DNA of 64,000 nucleotides from assembly GCA_037045455.1 (NCBI GenBank), contig JBAOIN010000006.1, positions 1 to 64,000 on the forward strand. The letters are read 5' to 3'. Under the pieces are notes generated by a model. That model was given only the letters and a program-made list of their open reading frames with translations. It ran no database searches and was not told the origin of the DNA. This document shows, one piece after another, positions 46,376-55,246 of this stretch; within the stretch, counting starts at the first letter, position 1; every line of letters begins with the position of its first letter. The stretch comes from JADKAV01 sp037045455. GTDB taxonomy: Bacteria; Actinomycetota; Actinomycetes; S36-B12; UBA10799. Made by a program: the position numbers and the translations under genes.

Positions 46376-48211
46376 GTGACTGCCACGCTCGAACGTACGC
46401 CGCCCCGCGCGGCCGTGCGCACCTGGCCACTGGCAACGGCCGCCATCGTGACGCTGCACTTCGCGTTCTGGGGGCTGACCATGCTCCGGGGCTGGCTCTA
46501 CTGGGACGACTTCATCCTGCAAGGGCAGGCGGCCCGACTGGGCCTGTCGACGGACCTGCTGCTGAACAACCACGACGGCCACGTCATGCCGGCGGTGTAC
46601 GCCATCGTGTGGTTCCTGCAGGATCTGGGCGGCTTGGACTACGGCGTTGTCGCGGTCAGCATGCTGCTCGGCCAGGTCGCCCTTGTCGTGTCGGCTGTCC
46701 TGGCGTTCCGGGCCGTGCTGGGTCACGGCATGGGGTCAGCCGTTGCACTTGCCGTGTTCCTGCTCAGTCCGATCATGCTGCCCGGCTTCACCTGGTGGTC
46801 GGCTTCGCTCACCCTCACGCCGATGCTGACCTGCTTGCTGTTCGCGACAGTGGCGCAGGTCAGGTATCTGCGCAGTGGGTCCACGGGGTCGGCAATCACC
46901 GCGTATGTGCTGGTCGCGGTGTCGCTGTGCTTCTTCGAGAAGAGCTTGCTGATCCCGGTCTGGCTGTTCCTGCTCACCGTGCTTGCGACTCCCGAATCAG
47001 GCTTCCTGGCCGCCACGAGGCTGACCCTGCGACGGCATTGGCGACTGTGGACTGGCTGGGTCGTGCTGGGGCTTGCCTATCTCGTGGCTTTCGGCCAGGT
47101 CGCCGAGGGTCGTACCCATCTGCCGACCGGTCCGGGTCAGGTCGTCGACCTCGTGTGGCGAGCGCTTACGGCCACGATCGCCCCGGGCCTGGTGGGCGGC
47201 CCAGTGTGGTGGGTGCCCGTGGACTACAGCGCCTCGTTCGCCGATCCCCCGTTCTGGCTGCGGCTGCTGGGCGCTGCCGCGCTGCTGTTCGCGATCGTCG
47301 CGGGGGTCCGCCAGGCTGGTCCGGCCCGCAAAGCCTGGATCGCTGCCGGCATCTACCTCGCCCTGGACCTGACGACATTCGCGGTGGGCAGGCTCGGGCC
47401 TGCGGGCGACCCCGGCGTCGTGCAAGCCGGACGTTACGTGGCCACCAGCATGGTGGCGATCGCCGTTGCCTTGGGCGCCACGGCCCACGCCCGGAGGGCC
47501 GCACTGCAGCATCCGCGTGTGCGCTGGCCGTTGGTCGGCGGACTGACCCTGGCCGGTCTCCTGACCTTGTTCTCCGTCTTCGGTTATGCCGCGATCTGGG
47601 GCGACAACCCAGCCCGCACGTGGGTGGGCAACGCCCGCGCCGATCTCGCCCGCGCCGACGCGGCCGTTCCCCTGCTGGACCAGGACGTGCCCGATTTCCT
47701 GCTGCTTCCCGTGACCCATCCCTACAACCAGATCAGCTGGTTCCTTGCGCCGGTCCGGCCGCAGCCGGGGGTTTCGGCGAGCACGAGTCAGCTGCAGATC
47801 CTGGACAACCGAGGCCACCTGGTCCCCGCCGCGGTGGACGGTCCGGCCGCAACCGCCACGACCTGTACGCCCGTGCCCCCGGGCGCCTCTGTCACCCTGC
47901 CGTTGGAGCACGCGGTGATTGCGTGGCTGCACACCGTCGCGATCGACTACCAGGCACAGCGCGCGGGCGTGATCGAGGTGTCCATCGGTTCCGGAGATCC
48001 GGTCCCGGCCACGGTCGTGTCCGGACGCCATCAGGTCTTCGTGCGCGCAGAGGGGGGTGAAGCCAGCGTGACCGTGCGGGCCACCGATGCCTCGCTGTGC
48101 GTCGCCGGGGTGAAGGTAGGCGCTGTTGTCCCGGCGGACCTGCCGTACGGTGGAGGCACCGACATCACCGATCAACTCGAGGATCTCGAGAACGGAGGCA
48201 GACAGCCATGA
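46376..48211 (+). CDS. Polytopic membrane protein, GT-C glycosyltransferase-like
   Basis: 611 residues from GTG 46376 behind GGGAG. A first helix is followed by GWLYWDDFILQGQA and LLNNHDGHVMPAVY, an acidic outer loop like the catalytic DD loop of GT-C glycosyltransferases. There are then about ten more helices to residue 410 and an extracytoplasmic C-terminal domain of about 180 residues with two Cys. The assignment is by pattern; the donor and acceptor are unknown. The stop overlaps dodecin (ATGA). Confidence 0.6.
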   Translation: MTATLERTPPRAAVRTWPLATAAIVTLHFAFWGLTMLRGWLYWDDFILQGQAARLGLSTDLLLNNHDGHVMPAVYAIVWFLQDLGGLDYGVVAVSMLLGQVALVVSAVLAFRAVLGHGMGSAVALAVFLLSPIMLPGFTWWSASLTLTPMLTCLLFATVAQVRYLRSGSTGSAITAYVLVAVSLCFFEKSLLIPVWLFLLTVLATPESGFLAATRLTLRRHWRLWTGWVVLGLAYLVAFGQVAEGRTHLPTGPGQVVDLVWRALTATIAPGLVGGPVWWVPVDYSASFADPPFWLRLLGAAALLFAIVAGVRQAGPARKAWIAAGIYLALDLTTFAVGRLGPAGDPGVVQAGRYVATSMVAIAVALGATAHARRAALQHPRVRWPLVGGLTLAGLLTLFSVFGYAAIWGDNPARTWVGNARADLARADAAVPLLDQDVPDFLLLPVTHPYNQISWFLAPVRPQPGVSASTSQLQILDNRGHLVPAAVDGPAATATTCTPVPPGASVTLPLEHAVIAWLHTVAIDYQAQRAGVIEVSIGSGDPVPATVVSGRHQVFVRAEGGEASVTVRATDASLCVAGVKVGAVVPADLPYGGGTDITDQLEDLENGGRQP

Positions 48212-48420
48212 GCAACCGCACCTACCGTCTCACCGAGATCGTGGGCACCTCCCCCGACAGCATCGACCAGGCGGTCCGCAACGGGATCGGCCGGGCGTCG
48301 CAGTCCCTGCGCCACATCGACTGGTTCGAGGTCACCGACATCCGCGGGTACATCCGCGACGGCGACGTGAACCACTACCAGGTGACGCTGAAGATCGGCT
48401 TCCGGCTCGAGGACGAATAG
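48208..48420 (+). CDS. Dodecin (flavin-binding protein)
   Basis: 70 residues from ATG 48208, with GGAGG upstream. YRLTEIVGTSPDSIDQAVRN, SLRHIDWFEVTDIRG (flavin-stacking Trp) and NHYQVTLKIGFRLE are the dodecin landmarks. Dodecins form hollow 12-mers that store or buffer flavin. It is coupled to the upstream membrane-protein gene by an ATGA overlap. Confidence 0.9.
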   Translation: MSNRTYRLTEIVGTSPDSIDQAVRNGIGRASQSLRHIDWFEVTDIRGYIRDGDVNHYQVTLKIGFRLEDE

Positions 48421-48424
48421 CCAC

Positions 48425-49174
48425 TTGTCCGACGTACTGACGGTTCTCAAGCGCCCGACCTGGTGGGGTCTGCTGCTCGCGTTACCGTTCGCGATGGCAC
48501 TGTGCCTCGTGGCCGCCAACTGGCAATGGGATCGCTATGAACGACGGTCGGCCGAGCAGCAGCGCGCCGACGCCGTCGAGAGCACAGCCCCAGTACCGCT
48601 GAACGCTGCCCTGCAGCCCGGCCAAGACTCACCAGCACTGGCCCAGTTCACACCTGTCACGGCCACCGGCACCTATGACCCGCAGACGATCCTGATCCGC
48701 AACCGTTCGCTGGACGAATTGCGCGGAATGTGGGTGGTCAGTCCGCTGCGACTGGCTGACGGCGGTGTGGTGCTGGTCCTGCGGGGCTGGCAAGAAGCCA
48801 CCCGGGACAACGTGCAGAGCCCCGACCTGCCCTCGCCACCTACCGGGCAGGTCACCGTCACCGGGGTCCTGCAACCCTCGGAGCGCAAGCGCGGTGTCGG
48901 GCTGCTGAGCAACGGTGAGGCAACCACGCTGAACACCGAGACGCTGTGCCCAGATGCCGCGTGCTACCGGGCCTACGTGCAGTTGATCTCCTCACAGCCC
49001 GCGGACACGGTGACGGCAGTGCCTGTCCGTGGTCCCGGTCTGGGCCCGCACCAGGGCTACGCGGGGCAGTGGGTGATCTTCGCTCTGATGCTGCCTGTCG
49101 GCTACGTGATACTCCTTCGGCGTGAAATCCGGGAGACGCGTGCGGCACGCAACCCCATGACCGTGTCCAGCTGA
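48425..49174 (+). CDS. SURF1-family protein
   Basis: 249 residues, TTG start 48425. Two terminal membrane helices (WGLLLALPFAMALCLVAANW and GQWVIFALMLPVGYVILL) enclose an outer domain with YDPQTILIRNRSLD and VLRGWQEA. SURF1 helps assemble cytochrome aa3 oxidase. The neighbours are not oxidase genes. Confidence 0.85.
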   Translation: MSDVLTVLKRPTWWGLLLALPFAMALCLVAANWQWDRYERRSAEQQRADAVESTAPVPLNAALQPGQDSPALAQFTPVTATGTYDPQTILIRNRSLDELRGMWVVSPLRLADGGVVLVLRGWQEATRDNVQSPDLPSPPTGQVTVTGVLQPSERKRGVGLLSNGEATTLNTETLCPDAACYRAYVQLISSQPADTVTAVPVRGPGLGPHQGYAGQWVIFALMLPVGYVILLRREIRETRAARNPMTVSS

Positions 49175-49188
49175 GGCAGGATGGAGGC

Positions 49189-49965
49189 ATGGATCTTGGC
49201 CTGCAGGGCCGCTGTTTCGTACTGACCGGCGCGTCGCGCGGTCTGGGATTCGCGGCCGCCCAGGCGCTGGTCGCCGAGGGCGCGAACGTCGTGGTCGTCG
49301 CCCGCGACCAGGCCACGCTGGACAACGCCGTCGCCGACCTGGGAGCGGGAGCCTTCGGAATCTCCGCTGACCTTGGGGCCGAGAGCACCTCGGAGATCGT
49401 GACGGCGGCGGCCCTCGCCCGCTTCGGCCGGCTGGACGGTGCCCTGATCAGCGCCGGCAGCCCGCCGCCCGGGACTCCGATGACTGCGTCCGACGACGCC
49501 TGGCGGGCCGCCTTCGAGACGTTGTTCCTCGGCGGTCTGCGGATGGCCCGGGCGACAGCTGCTTCGGTGACCCGGGAAGAGGGCCTGCCGGGTACCTCGG
49601 GCAGCATCCTCATGGTGCTGTCGACCTCTGCCCGCTCCCCCATCCAGGGGCTGGCACTGTCCAACGGCTTGCGGCCGGGCCTGGCCATGATGGTCAAGGA
49701 CCTCGCCGACGAACTTGGGCCGCAGGGGGTCCGGATCAACGGCATCCTGCCCGGCCGGATCGCCACCGACAACGTCTTCGCCCAGGATGCCCGGCAGGGG
49801 GACCCCATGGCGGTGCGGCGGCGCCGGGAGGGCGCGATTCCGCTGCGGCGCTACGGCGAGCCCGACGAGTTCGGCGCGGTGGCGGCGTTCCTGCTGTCCC
49901 CGGCGGCTTCCTACATCACCGGCGCGTTGATCCCGGTCGAGGGTGGAGCGCTGCGGTCGCCGTGA
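49189..49965 (+). CDS. Short-chain dehydrogenase/reductase lacking the Tyr-Lys pair
   Basis: 258 residues from ATG 49189. The NAD(P) motif TGASRGLGFA and RINGILPGRIATDN show the SDR fold. Where YxxxK is expected, the sequence reads LALSNGLRPGL, with Ser/Asn for Tyr and Arg for Lys. It may be a non-catalytic or altered-mechanism member; I recall a related SNxLR subgroup. ISAGS replaces the usual NNAG. Confidence 0.8.
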   Translation: MDLGLQGRCFVLTGASRGLGFAAAQALVAEGANVVVVARDQATLDNAVADLGAGAFGISADLGAESTSEIVTAAALARFGRLDGALISAGSPPPGTPMTASDDAWRAAFETLFLGGLRMARATAASVTREEGLPGTSGSILMVLSTSARSPIQGLALSNGLRPGLAMMVKDLADELGPQGVRINGILPGRIATDNVFAQDARQGDPMAVRRRREGAIPLRRYGEPDEFGAVAAFLLSPAASYITGALIPVEGGALRSP

Positions 49966-50008
49966 CGCGACACGATGTGGGGGCGAACTACGGCGAACCC
50001 GCGGAGCC

Positions 50009-50098
50009 AATTCGTGAGCATTCCGGGCATCCGTGAGCACCGCGGGCGGGGTTTTTGGTCGCCGGAAGGCTAACCGATGCCCAGAGTGCTAACCGATT
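50009..50098. repeat. Double-armed hairpin repeat, copy F
   Basis: CGTGAGCA at 50013 and 50032, and GCTAACCGA at 50069 and 50088, are each 19 bp apart, showing the two-unit arms clearly. It lies between the convergent SDR and ABC exporter genes; the rest of 49966-50174 holds nothing else. Confidence 0.75.
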
Positions 50099-50174
50099 GC
50101 GAGTCCACCGACATGCCACTGGTCGTCAGAAAGCCGCGCGGGCTGAGGTCCGCAGCGCGCGAGGCCCGTCCGCC

Positions 50175-52043
50175 TCAGCCGACGGTCGTCAGGCTGAACT
50201 GCGCGTAGTGCCGCGCGTAAACGCCACCGGCGCCCAACAGGTCGTCGTGCGTGCCGCGCTCCACGATCCGGCCATCCTCGACGACCAGGATCAGGTCGGC
50301 GTCGCGCACGGTCGAAAGCCGGTGGGCGATCACCAGCGACGTCCGGCCGGTCAGCGCCGCGGACAGGGCACGCTGCACTGCCCGTTCGTTCTCGCTGTCG
50401 AGGTGGGCGGTGGCTTCGTCCAGGACGACTACGCCGGGACGTTTGAGCAGCAATCGGGCGATCGCCAGCCGCTGCTTCTCTCCCCCGGACAACCGATAGC
50501 CGCGATCCCCAACCACGGTGTTGAGCCCGTCCGGCAGGCTGCGGATGAGCTCGGCGATCTGGGCGTCCTCGCAGGCTGACCAGATCTGCTCGTCGGTCGC
50601 CTCCGGCGCGGCGTAGCGCAGGTTCACACCGATGGTGTCGTGGAACATGTGCGCGTCCTGCGTCACATAGCCGACGGTGTTGCGCAGTGAGGCCAGGGTG
50701 GCGTCTCGCACGTCGATCCCGCCGAGCCGTACGGCACCGGTGTCCACGTCGTAGAGCCGGGCGACCAGTTGCGTGATCGTCGTCTTGCCGGCGCCACTGG
50801 GACCGACCAGCGCGACCATCGCACCGGCCGGGATGCTGAAGTCAACGCCGTGCAGGATCTGTTCGCTCAAGCGCGCCTCCTCGACCGCCACGCTCTCCAG
50901 GGAGGCCAGGGAGACCTCGTCGGGCGAGGGGTAGTGGAAGTCGACGTTCTCGAACTGCACGCCCACTGGCCCGTCCGGCAAGTCGACTGCGCCCTCGCGC
51001 TCACGGATGAGCGGTGGCAGGTCGAGCACTTCGAAGACCCGCTCGAAGCTGACCAGCGCCGTCATGACGTCGACCCGGACGTTGCTGATGGCTGTCAACG
51101 GCCCGTACAGCTGAGCCAGCAAGCCGGTTAGCGCGAGCAACGTGCCCAACGTCATCGCCCCACCGACGACCAGATTGCCGCCCACCCCGTAGACCAGCGC
51201 AGTGGCAAGGGCGGCCACCAGCGTGAGCGCGGTGAGGAAGTACCGGTTGGCCATCGCGATCTGCACGCCGATGTCGCGCACTCGACCCGCTTTGCCTGCG
51301 AAATCGGCATCCTCCTGGAGAGGCCGGCCGAACAGTTTGGCCAGCAGTGCGCCGCCGACGTTGAACCGCTCGGTCATCTGCGTGCTCATGTCGGAGTTGA
51401 GTTGCATCTGCTGACGGGTGAGGGTCGCCAGCCGCCGCCCCATCCACTTGGCAGGCAGGATGAACAACGGCACGAGCACCAACGCCGCCAGCGTGATCTG
51501 CCAGGACAGCGCGATCATCGTCACGAGCACGACCACCAGACTGATCAGGTTGCCGAGAACGCCAGACAGGGTCGAGGTGAAGGCCTGCTGGGCCCCGATC
51601 ACATCGTTGTTGAGCCGCGACACCAGCGCGCCGGTCTGGGTCCGCGTGAAGAACGCGATGGGCTGACGCTGCACGTGCGCGTAGACCTCACTGCGCAAGT
51701 CGAAGATGAGCCCCTCGCCGATCTGGGATGACTGCCATCGGCTGATAAGTCCGACGACCGCGTCCACTACGGCCAGCAGGGCCACGAGAATCGCCGTCCC
51801 GGTCACGACTGCCGCGTTCCCCGGGGTTATGCCGTCATCGACGATGCGCTTGAAAAGCAAGGGCTGGGCCACGACCAACAGGGAGTCCACCACGAGAAGC
51901 AGCAGGAAGCCGATGATCAAACGCCGGTAGCGAGTTGCGTATCCAAGGATCCGCCGGATCGTTCCTGGAGCGAGTTTGTGCTCGATGACGGACTCGTCGC
52001 GGCGGAAGGAGCGCATCGTGTTGTGCGCACCCATCATCGACAT
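50175..52043 (-). CDS. ABC exporter half-transporter (multidrug/lipid type)
   Basis: 622 residues from ATG 52043. Six membrane helices (about 40-330) with the QPIAFFTRTQTGALVSRLNND intracellular loop are followed by an ATPase: Walker A GPSGAGKTT, Q-loop YVTQDAH, signature LSGGEKQRLAIARLL, Walker B VVVLDEATAHLD, H-loop IAHRLST. Works as a dimer and exports a lipid or drug; substrate unknown. An insertion (SLASLESVAVEEARLSEQI) before Walker A is unusual. Confidence 0.9.
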   Translation of the reverse strand: MSMMGAHNTMRSFRRDESVIEHKLAPGTIRRILGYATRYRRLIIGFLLLLVVDSLLVVAQPLLFKRIVDDGITPGNAAVVTGTAILVALLAVVDAVVGLISRWQSSQIGEGLIFDLRSEVYAHVQRQPIAFFTRTQTGALVSRLNNDVIGAQQAFTSTLSGVLGNLISLVVVLVTMIALSWQITLAALVLVPLFILPAKWMGRRLATLTRQQMQLNSDMSTQMTERFNVGGALLAKLFGRPLQEDADFAGKAGRVRDIGVQIAMANRYFLTALTLVAALATALVYGVGGNLVVGGAMTLGTLLALTGLLAQLYGPLTAISNVRVDVMTALVSFERVFEVLDLPPLIREREGAVDLPDGPVGVQFENVDFHYPSPDEVSLASLESVAVEEARLSEQILHGVDFSIPAGAMVALVGPSGAGKTTITQLVARLYDVDTGAVRLGGIDVRDATLASLRNTVGYVTQDAHMFHDTIGVNLRYAAPEATDEQIWSACEDAQIAELIRSLPDGLNTVVGDRGYRLSGGEKQRLAIARLLLKRPGVVVLDEATAHLDSENERAVQRALSAALTGRTSLVIAHRLSTVRDADLILVVEDGRIVERGTHDDLLGAGGVYARHYAQFSLTTVG

Positions 52044-52109
52044 GGCCCCACCTCGTTCCCGGTCCCTAGAGGGCAACCGCGTGAGGGGCTATTGCATTCC
52101 CTCTATAGC

Positions 52110-52156
52110 GAAGGAACCGGCAGTTCACCACGATCGGATGAACTGCCGGTTCCTTC
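52110..52156 (-). terminator. Perfect 18-bp hairpin after the HTH gene
   Basis: GAAGGAACCGGCAGTTCA (52110-52127) and its exact complement (52139-52156) enclose an 11-base loop. It starts 19 bases after the HTH gene stop (52176, minus strand), the right place for a terminator, and precedes the ABC exporter start at 52043. There is no T-run, so it could instead be a processed leader of the exporter. Confidence 0.7.
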
Positions 52157-52175
52157 AGGTCGTCAGGCAGGGACC

Positions 52176-52403
52176 TCAGGCGTTCGCGGCGCTCTTCGCG
52201 CCATTGCCTCGGGTCGGCCCGCCGCGGCCGCGCAAGGGGACGTCGGCTTCCACCAGCAGCCGATGGATGAAGCCGTAGGAACGCCCCGTCTGCGATGCCA
52301 GTTCGCGAATGCTGGCACCCTTCTCGTACTGCTTGCGGAGGTCGGCCGTCAGGGTCTCACGCGCCGATCCGGTGATGCGGCGCCCCTTGGGCAGAGTGGT
52401 CAT
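52176..52403 (-). CDS. Small helix-turn-helix protein, conserved in Actinobacteria
   Basis: 75 residues. RRITGSARETLTADLRKQYEKG, then ASIRELASQTGRSYGFIHRLLVEADV, gives a Hin/resolvase-like helix-turn-helix, followed by PLRGRGGPTRG. Highly conserved short protein in Actinobacteria of unknown target. It is followed by the perfect hairpin, and lies between ABC-F and the ABC exporter. Confidence 0.78.
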   Translation of the reverse strand: MTTLPKGRRITGSARETLTADLRKQYEKGASIRELASQTGRSYGFIHRLLVEADVPLRGRGGPTRGNGAKSAANA

Positions 52404-52479
52404 CGAAGAAGCCTTTCGCTCGATGGAGGGGGTAGTGGAAGTTTACGCTACGTTTCGAATTCATCACCGTCAGCGACAC

Positions 52480-54078
52480 TCAAGCCAGTGCCACCAAGTC
52501 GGCGTACCCTTCGTCCCAGAGGTCCTCTACCCCATCGGGAAGCAGCAATACTCGGTCCGGCGCAAGAGCTGCGACCGCGCCCGGATCATGGGTCACCAGG
52601 ACTACGGCCCCCTCGTACTCCCGCAATGCGGACAGCACTTGCTCGCGAGAGGCCGGGTCGAGGTTGTTCGTCGGCTCGTCGAGTAGCAGGACGTTGGCGC
52701 CGGACACCACGAGACAGGCCAAGGCCAAACGGGTCTTCTCACCGCCGCTGAGCGTGCCGGCAGCCTGGAACACCGTGTCCCCGCTGAACAGGAACCGGCC
52801 GAGCACCGAACGCGCCTCTCCGGCGCCGAGTTGTTGAGCCTGCGCCTGCAGGTTGTCCAGCACGCTGGCCTCGCGGTCCAGCGTCTCGTGCTCCTGGGCG
52901 TAGTAGCCGGTGACCAAGCCATGACCGGGGATGACCTCGCCTGTGTCTGAGTCCAGTTGACCGGCGAGGATGCGCAGCAAGGTGGTCTTGCCCGCTCCGT
53001 TCAGGCCGAGCACGACCACGCGAGCGCCGCGGTCGATGGCAAGGTCCACGTCAATGAACACCTCGGCCGACCCGTAGGACTTGGACAGCCGCTTGGCGGT
53101 CAAGGGCACGCGGCCGCACGCTTGTGGGGTCGGGAAGCGCAGCGCCGCAGTCTTGTCCTGCTGCCGCTGCGGTTCGACGGCCTCCAGCAACTGGTCGGCG
53201 CGCCGCAGCATCGTCTGGGCCTGCCGCGCCTTGGTGGCTTTGGCGCGCATGCGCTCCGCCTGGCTGCGCAGAGCGTCAGCCTGCTTCGCAGCGTTCGCGG
53301 CTTCCCGGCGGCGGCGCCTGGTGTCGATCTCGATCTGCTTCTGGTAGGCATCCCAGCCGATCGCGTACACGTCGAGGACGGAGCGGGTGGCGTCGAGGTG
53401 GGCGACCCTGTTGACGACCTCGCGCAGCAGGTCCACGTCGTGGCTGATGACGACCAGGCCACCGGCGTAGTTCCGCAGGTAGCCACGCAGCCACATGATC
53501 GAGTCGGCGTCGAGGTGGTTCGTCGGCTCGTCCAATAGCAGCACCCCCGCACCGCCGTACAGGATCCGGGCCAGTTCCACGCGGCGTCGCTGACCGCCGG
53601 ACAGCGTGCCAAGGTCGCGGGCCAACTGCTCGGCGGACAGCCCCAGCCCGTCGGCGACGGCCAGCGCCTCGGCTTCGGCCGCATAACCGCCTTGCGCCAG
53701 GAACTCGGCCTCCGCCGCGGCGTATTTGCGCATGGCTTCGTCGCGCAGTGCCGGGTCCTCCATGCGGCGTGCCTGCTTCTGCATGCGGGTCACGGCGGCC
53801 TCGAGGCCCCGGGCGCTCATGATCCGGGCGAGGGCGGATTGGCTGCCGTCGGCCGCGGTGGGATCCTGCGGAAGGTAACCGACCTCGCCTCGGGTCACGG
53901 TGCCCGCCGCCGGCTGGCCGAGGCCAGCCATCACCTTCATCAGCGTGGTCTTGCCGGCGCCGTTACGGCCCACTAGTCCTACTCGGTCGCCCGGACCCAC
54001 ACGTAACGACGCGCCCTCGAGCAGCAGCCGCGCCCCCGCGCGGAGTTCGACGTCAGAGGCCTGGATCACGGGTTCCAC
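52480..54078 (-). CDS. ABC-F family ATPase
   Basis: 532 residues. Two ABC domains (Walker A LVGRNGAGKTT and VLGLNGAGKTT; signatures LSGGQRRRVELARIL and LSGGEKTRLALACLV) with no membrane part and a basic helical linker (RRRREAANAAKQADALRSQ) between them. ABC-F proteins act on the ribosome, some giving antibiotic protection; this one resembles the general actinobacterial housekeeping type. Whether it confers resistance cannot be told. Confidence 0.9.
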   Translation of the reverse strand: MEPVIQASDVELRAGARLLLEGASLRVGPGDRVGLVGRNGAGKTTLMKVMAGLGQPAAGTVTRGEVGYLPQDPTAADGSQSALARIMSARGLEAAVTRMQKQARRMEDPALRDEAMRKYAAAEAEFLAQGGYAAEAEALAVADGLGLSAEQLARDLGTLSGGQRRRVELARILYGGAGVLLLDEPTNHLDADSIMWLRGYLRNYAGGLVVISHDVDLLREVVNRVAHLDATRSVLDVYAIGWDAYQKQIEIDTRRRRREAANAAKQADALRSQAERMRAKATKARQAQTMLRRADQLLEAVEPQRQQDKTAALRFPTPQACGRVPLTAKRLSKSYGSAEVFIDVDLAIDRGARVVVLGLNGAGKTTLLRILAGQLDSDTGEVIPGHGLVTGYYAQEHETLDREASVLDNLQAQAQQLGAGEARSVLGRFLFSGDTVFQAAGTLSGGEKTRLALACLVVSGANVLLLDEPTNNLDPASREQVLSALREYEGAVVLVTHDPGAVAALAPDRVLLLPDGVEDLWDEGYADLVALA

Positions 54079-54138
54079 TGTGGCAAACGTGTGGGCGGTC
54101 CGTCGCAGGGGTTCTCGATCCCCCGGGGACCGCGCGCG

Positions 54139-55230
54139 CTACACGTCGAGTTCGACGTCGGTCATTGGGTACGCGACGCAGCAGTGAACGTACCCGAACG
54201 TGGCATCGGACATCCGCAGCTTCGCCTCGTCGGCACTGTGCACCTCGCCCTTCACCACGCGCACCCGGCACAGACTGCACTCCCCGGACCGGCACGCCGT
54301 CTCCGGTGTGATCCCGTGATCCTCGAGCGCGTCCAGCAGCGGACGGTTGCGCGGGGTGCGGAAACTCCCCTCGCGGGTGGTCACCGTCACCTCCTGCGTC
54401 GGGTCGCATCCGGTGGGCCAGCTCGCCTGGGCCGCGGGATCGGAAGGCGCACCGTTGGCTTCGAAGCGGATGCGGTGGCGGGGATGACCGAGGCGGCCCA
54501 GTTCGGCAAGCGTGAAGGGGTACATCGCCTGCGGCCCGCAGACGTACACCATCCGCCCGTCGAGTTCCCCGGCCAGATCCCGGATGACGTCGGCTGTGAT
54601 CAGATCGCCGATGACGTGGTCGACCCGGACGCCTTCGACAGCGCGGTCCAGTTCCTCGCGGAAGATCACGTCGTCGGACGTGCGTGAACCGTAGATGAGG
54701 TGGAAACGCCGCGCGAGGTTGTTGTCCTGGATGTCGCGGATCATGCTCATAGCCGGGGCGACTCCGGAACCGCCGGCGATGAACACCACGTCGTCCCCGT
54801 GGAAGAGCGGGTTGTAGTAGAACGTGCCCATCGGGCCGGTCGTGGTGGCCTCGTCCCACTCGGTGTCCAGCAGCAAGTTGCTTACGCGACCGCCGGGGAC
54901 CCGCCGCACGGTCAGGTCATAGTGCTCCCGATCCGCAGGACTCGAGGAGATCGCGTAGGGCCGGCTGGTGCCGTCGACGAAGAGGTTGACGTACTGGCCA
55001 GCCAAGAACGGCGGCAATGGCTCCTCGCCGGCATCGCGCAGCCGGAACGTTGCGCTGCTGGTCGTCTCGGGGATGACCTCCGAGACTCGCAGGTGCAACC
55101 GCTTGGGGTGGTAGGTGTCGACGGTCGATCGGACCTGATCCCAGTAGTCGGTGCTGTCAGGCTCGCGCGATGCGATCTCGGCTTCGATGGCGGCCGAACC
55201 GTCGTACAGGTCAGCGATCGGGTGGGGCAT
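54139..55230 (-). CDS. FAD/2Fe-2S oxidoreductase (ferredoxin-NAD(P) reductase type)
   Basis: 363 residues from ATG 55230 behind GAAAGG. An extra N-terminal 45 residues are followed by FAD domain (RPYAISSSP), NAD domain (FIAGGSGVAPAMSMIRDI, VYVCGPQAM) and a C-terminal plant-type 2Fe-2S ferredoxin (ACRSGECSLCRVRV and HCC). It transfers electrons from NAD(P)H to a partner oxygenase or desaturase. The gene lies 16 bases after the FAD oxidoreductase gene in the same operon, so that protein is the natural partner. Confidence 0.88.
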   Translation of the reverse strand: MPHPIADLYDGSAAIEAEIASREPDSTDYWDQVRSTVDTYHPKRLHLRVSEVIPETTSSATFRLRDAGEEPLPPFLAGQYVNLFVDGTSRPYAISSSPADREHYDLTVRRVPGGRVSNLLLDTEWDEATTTGPMGTFYYNPLFHGDDVVFIAGGSGVAPAMSMIRDIQDNNLARRFHLIYGSRTSDDVIFREELDRAVEGVRVDHVIGDLITADVIRDLAGELDGRMVYVCGPQAMYPFTLAELGRLGHPRHRIRFEANGAPSDPAAQASWPTGCDPTQEVTVTTREGSFRTPRNRPLLDALEDHGITPETACRSGECSLCRVRVVKGEVHSADEAKLRMSDATFGYVHCCVAYPMTDVELDV

Positions 55231-55246
55231 GTCGTACCTTTCGAAG

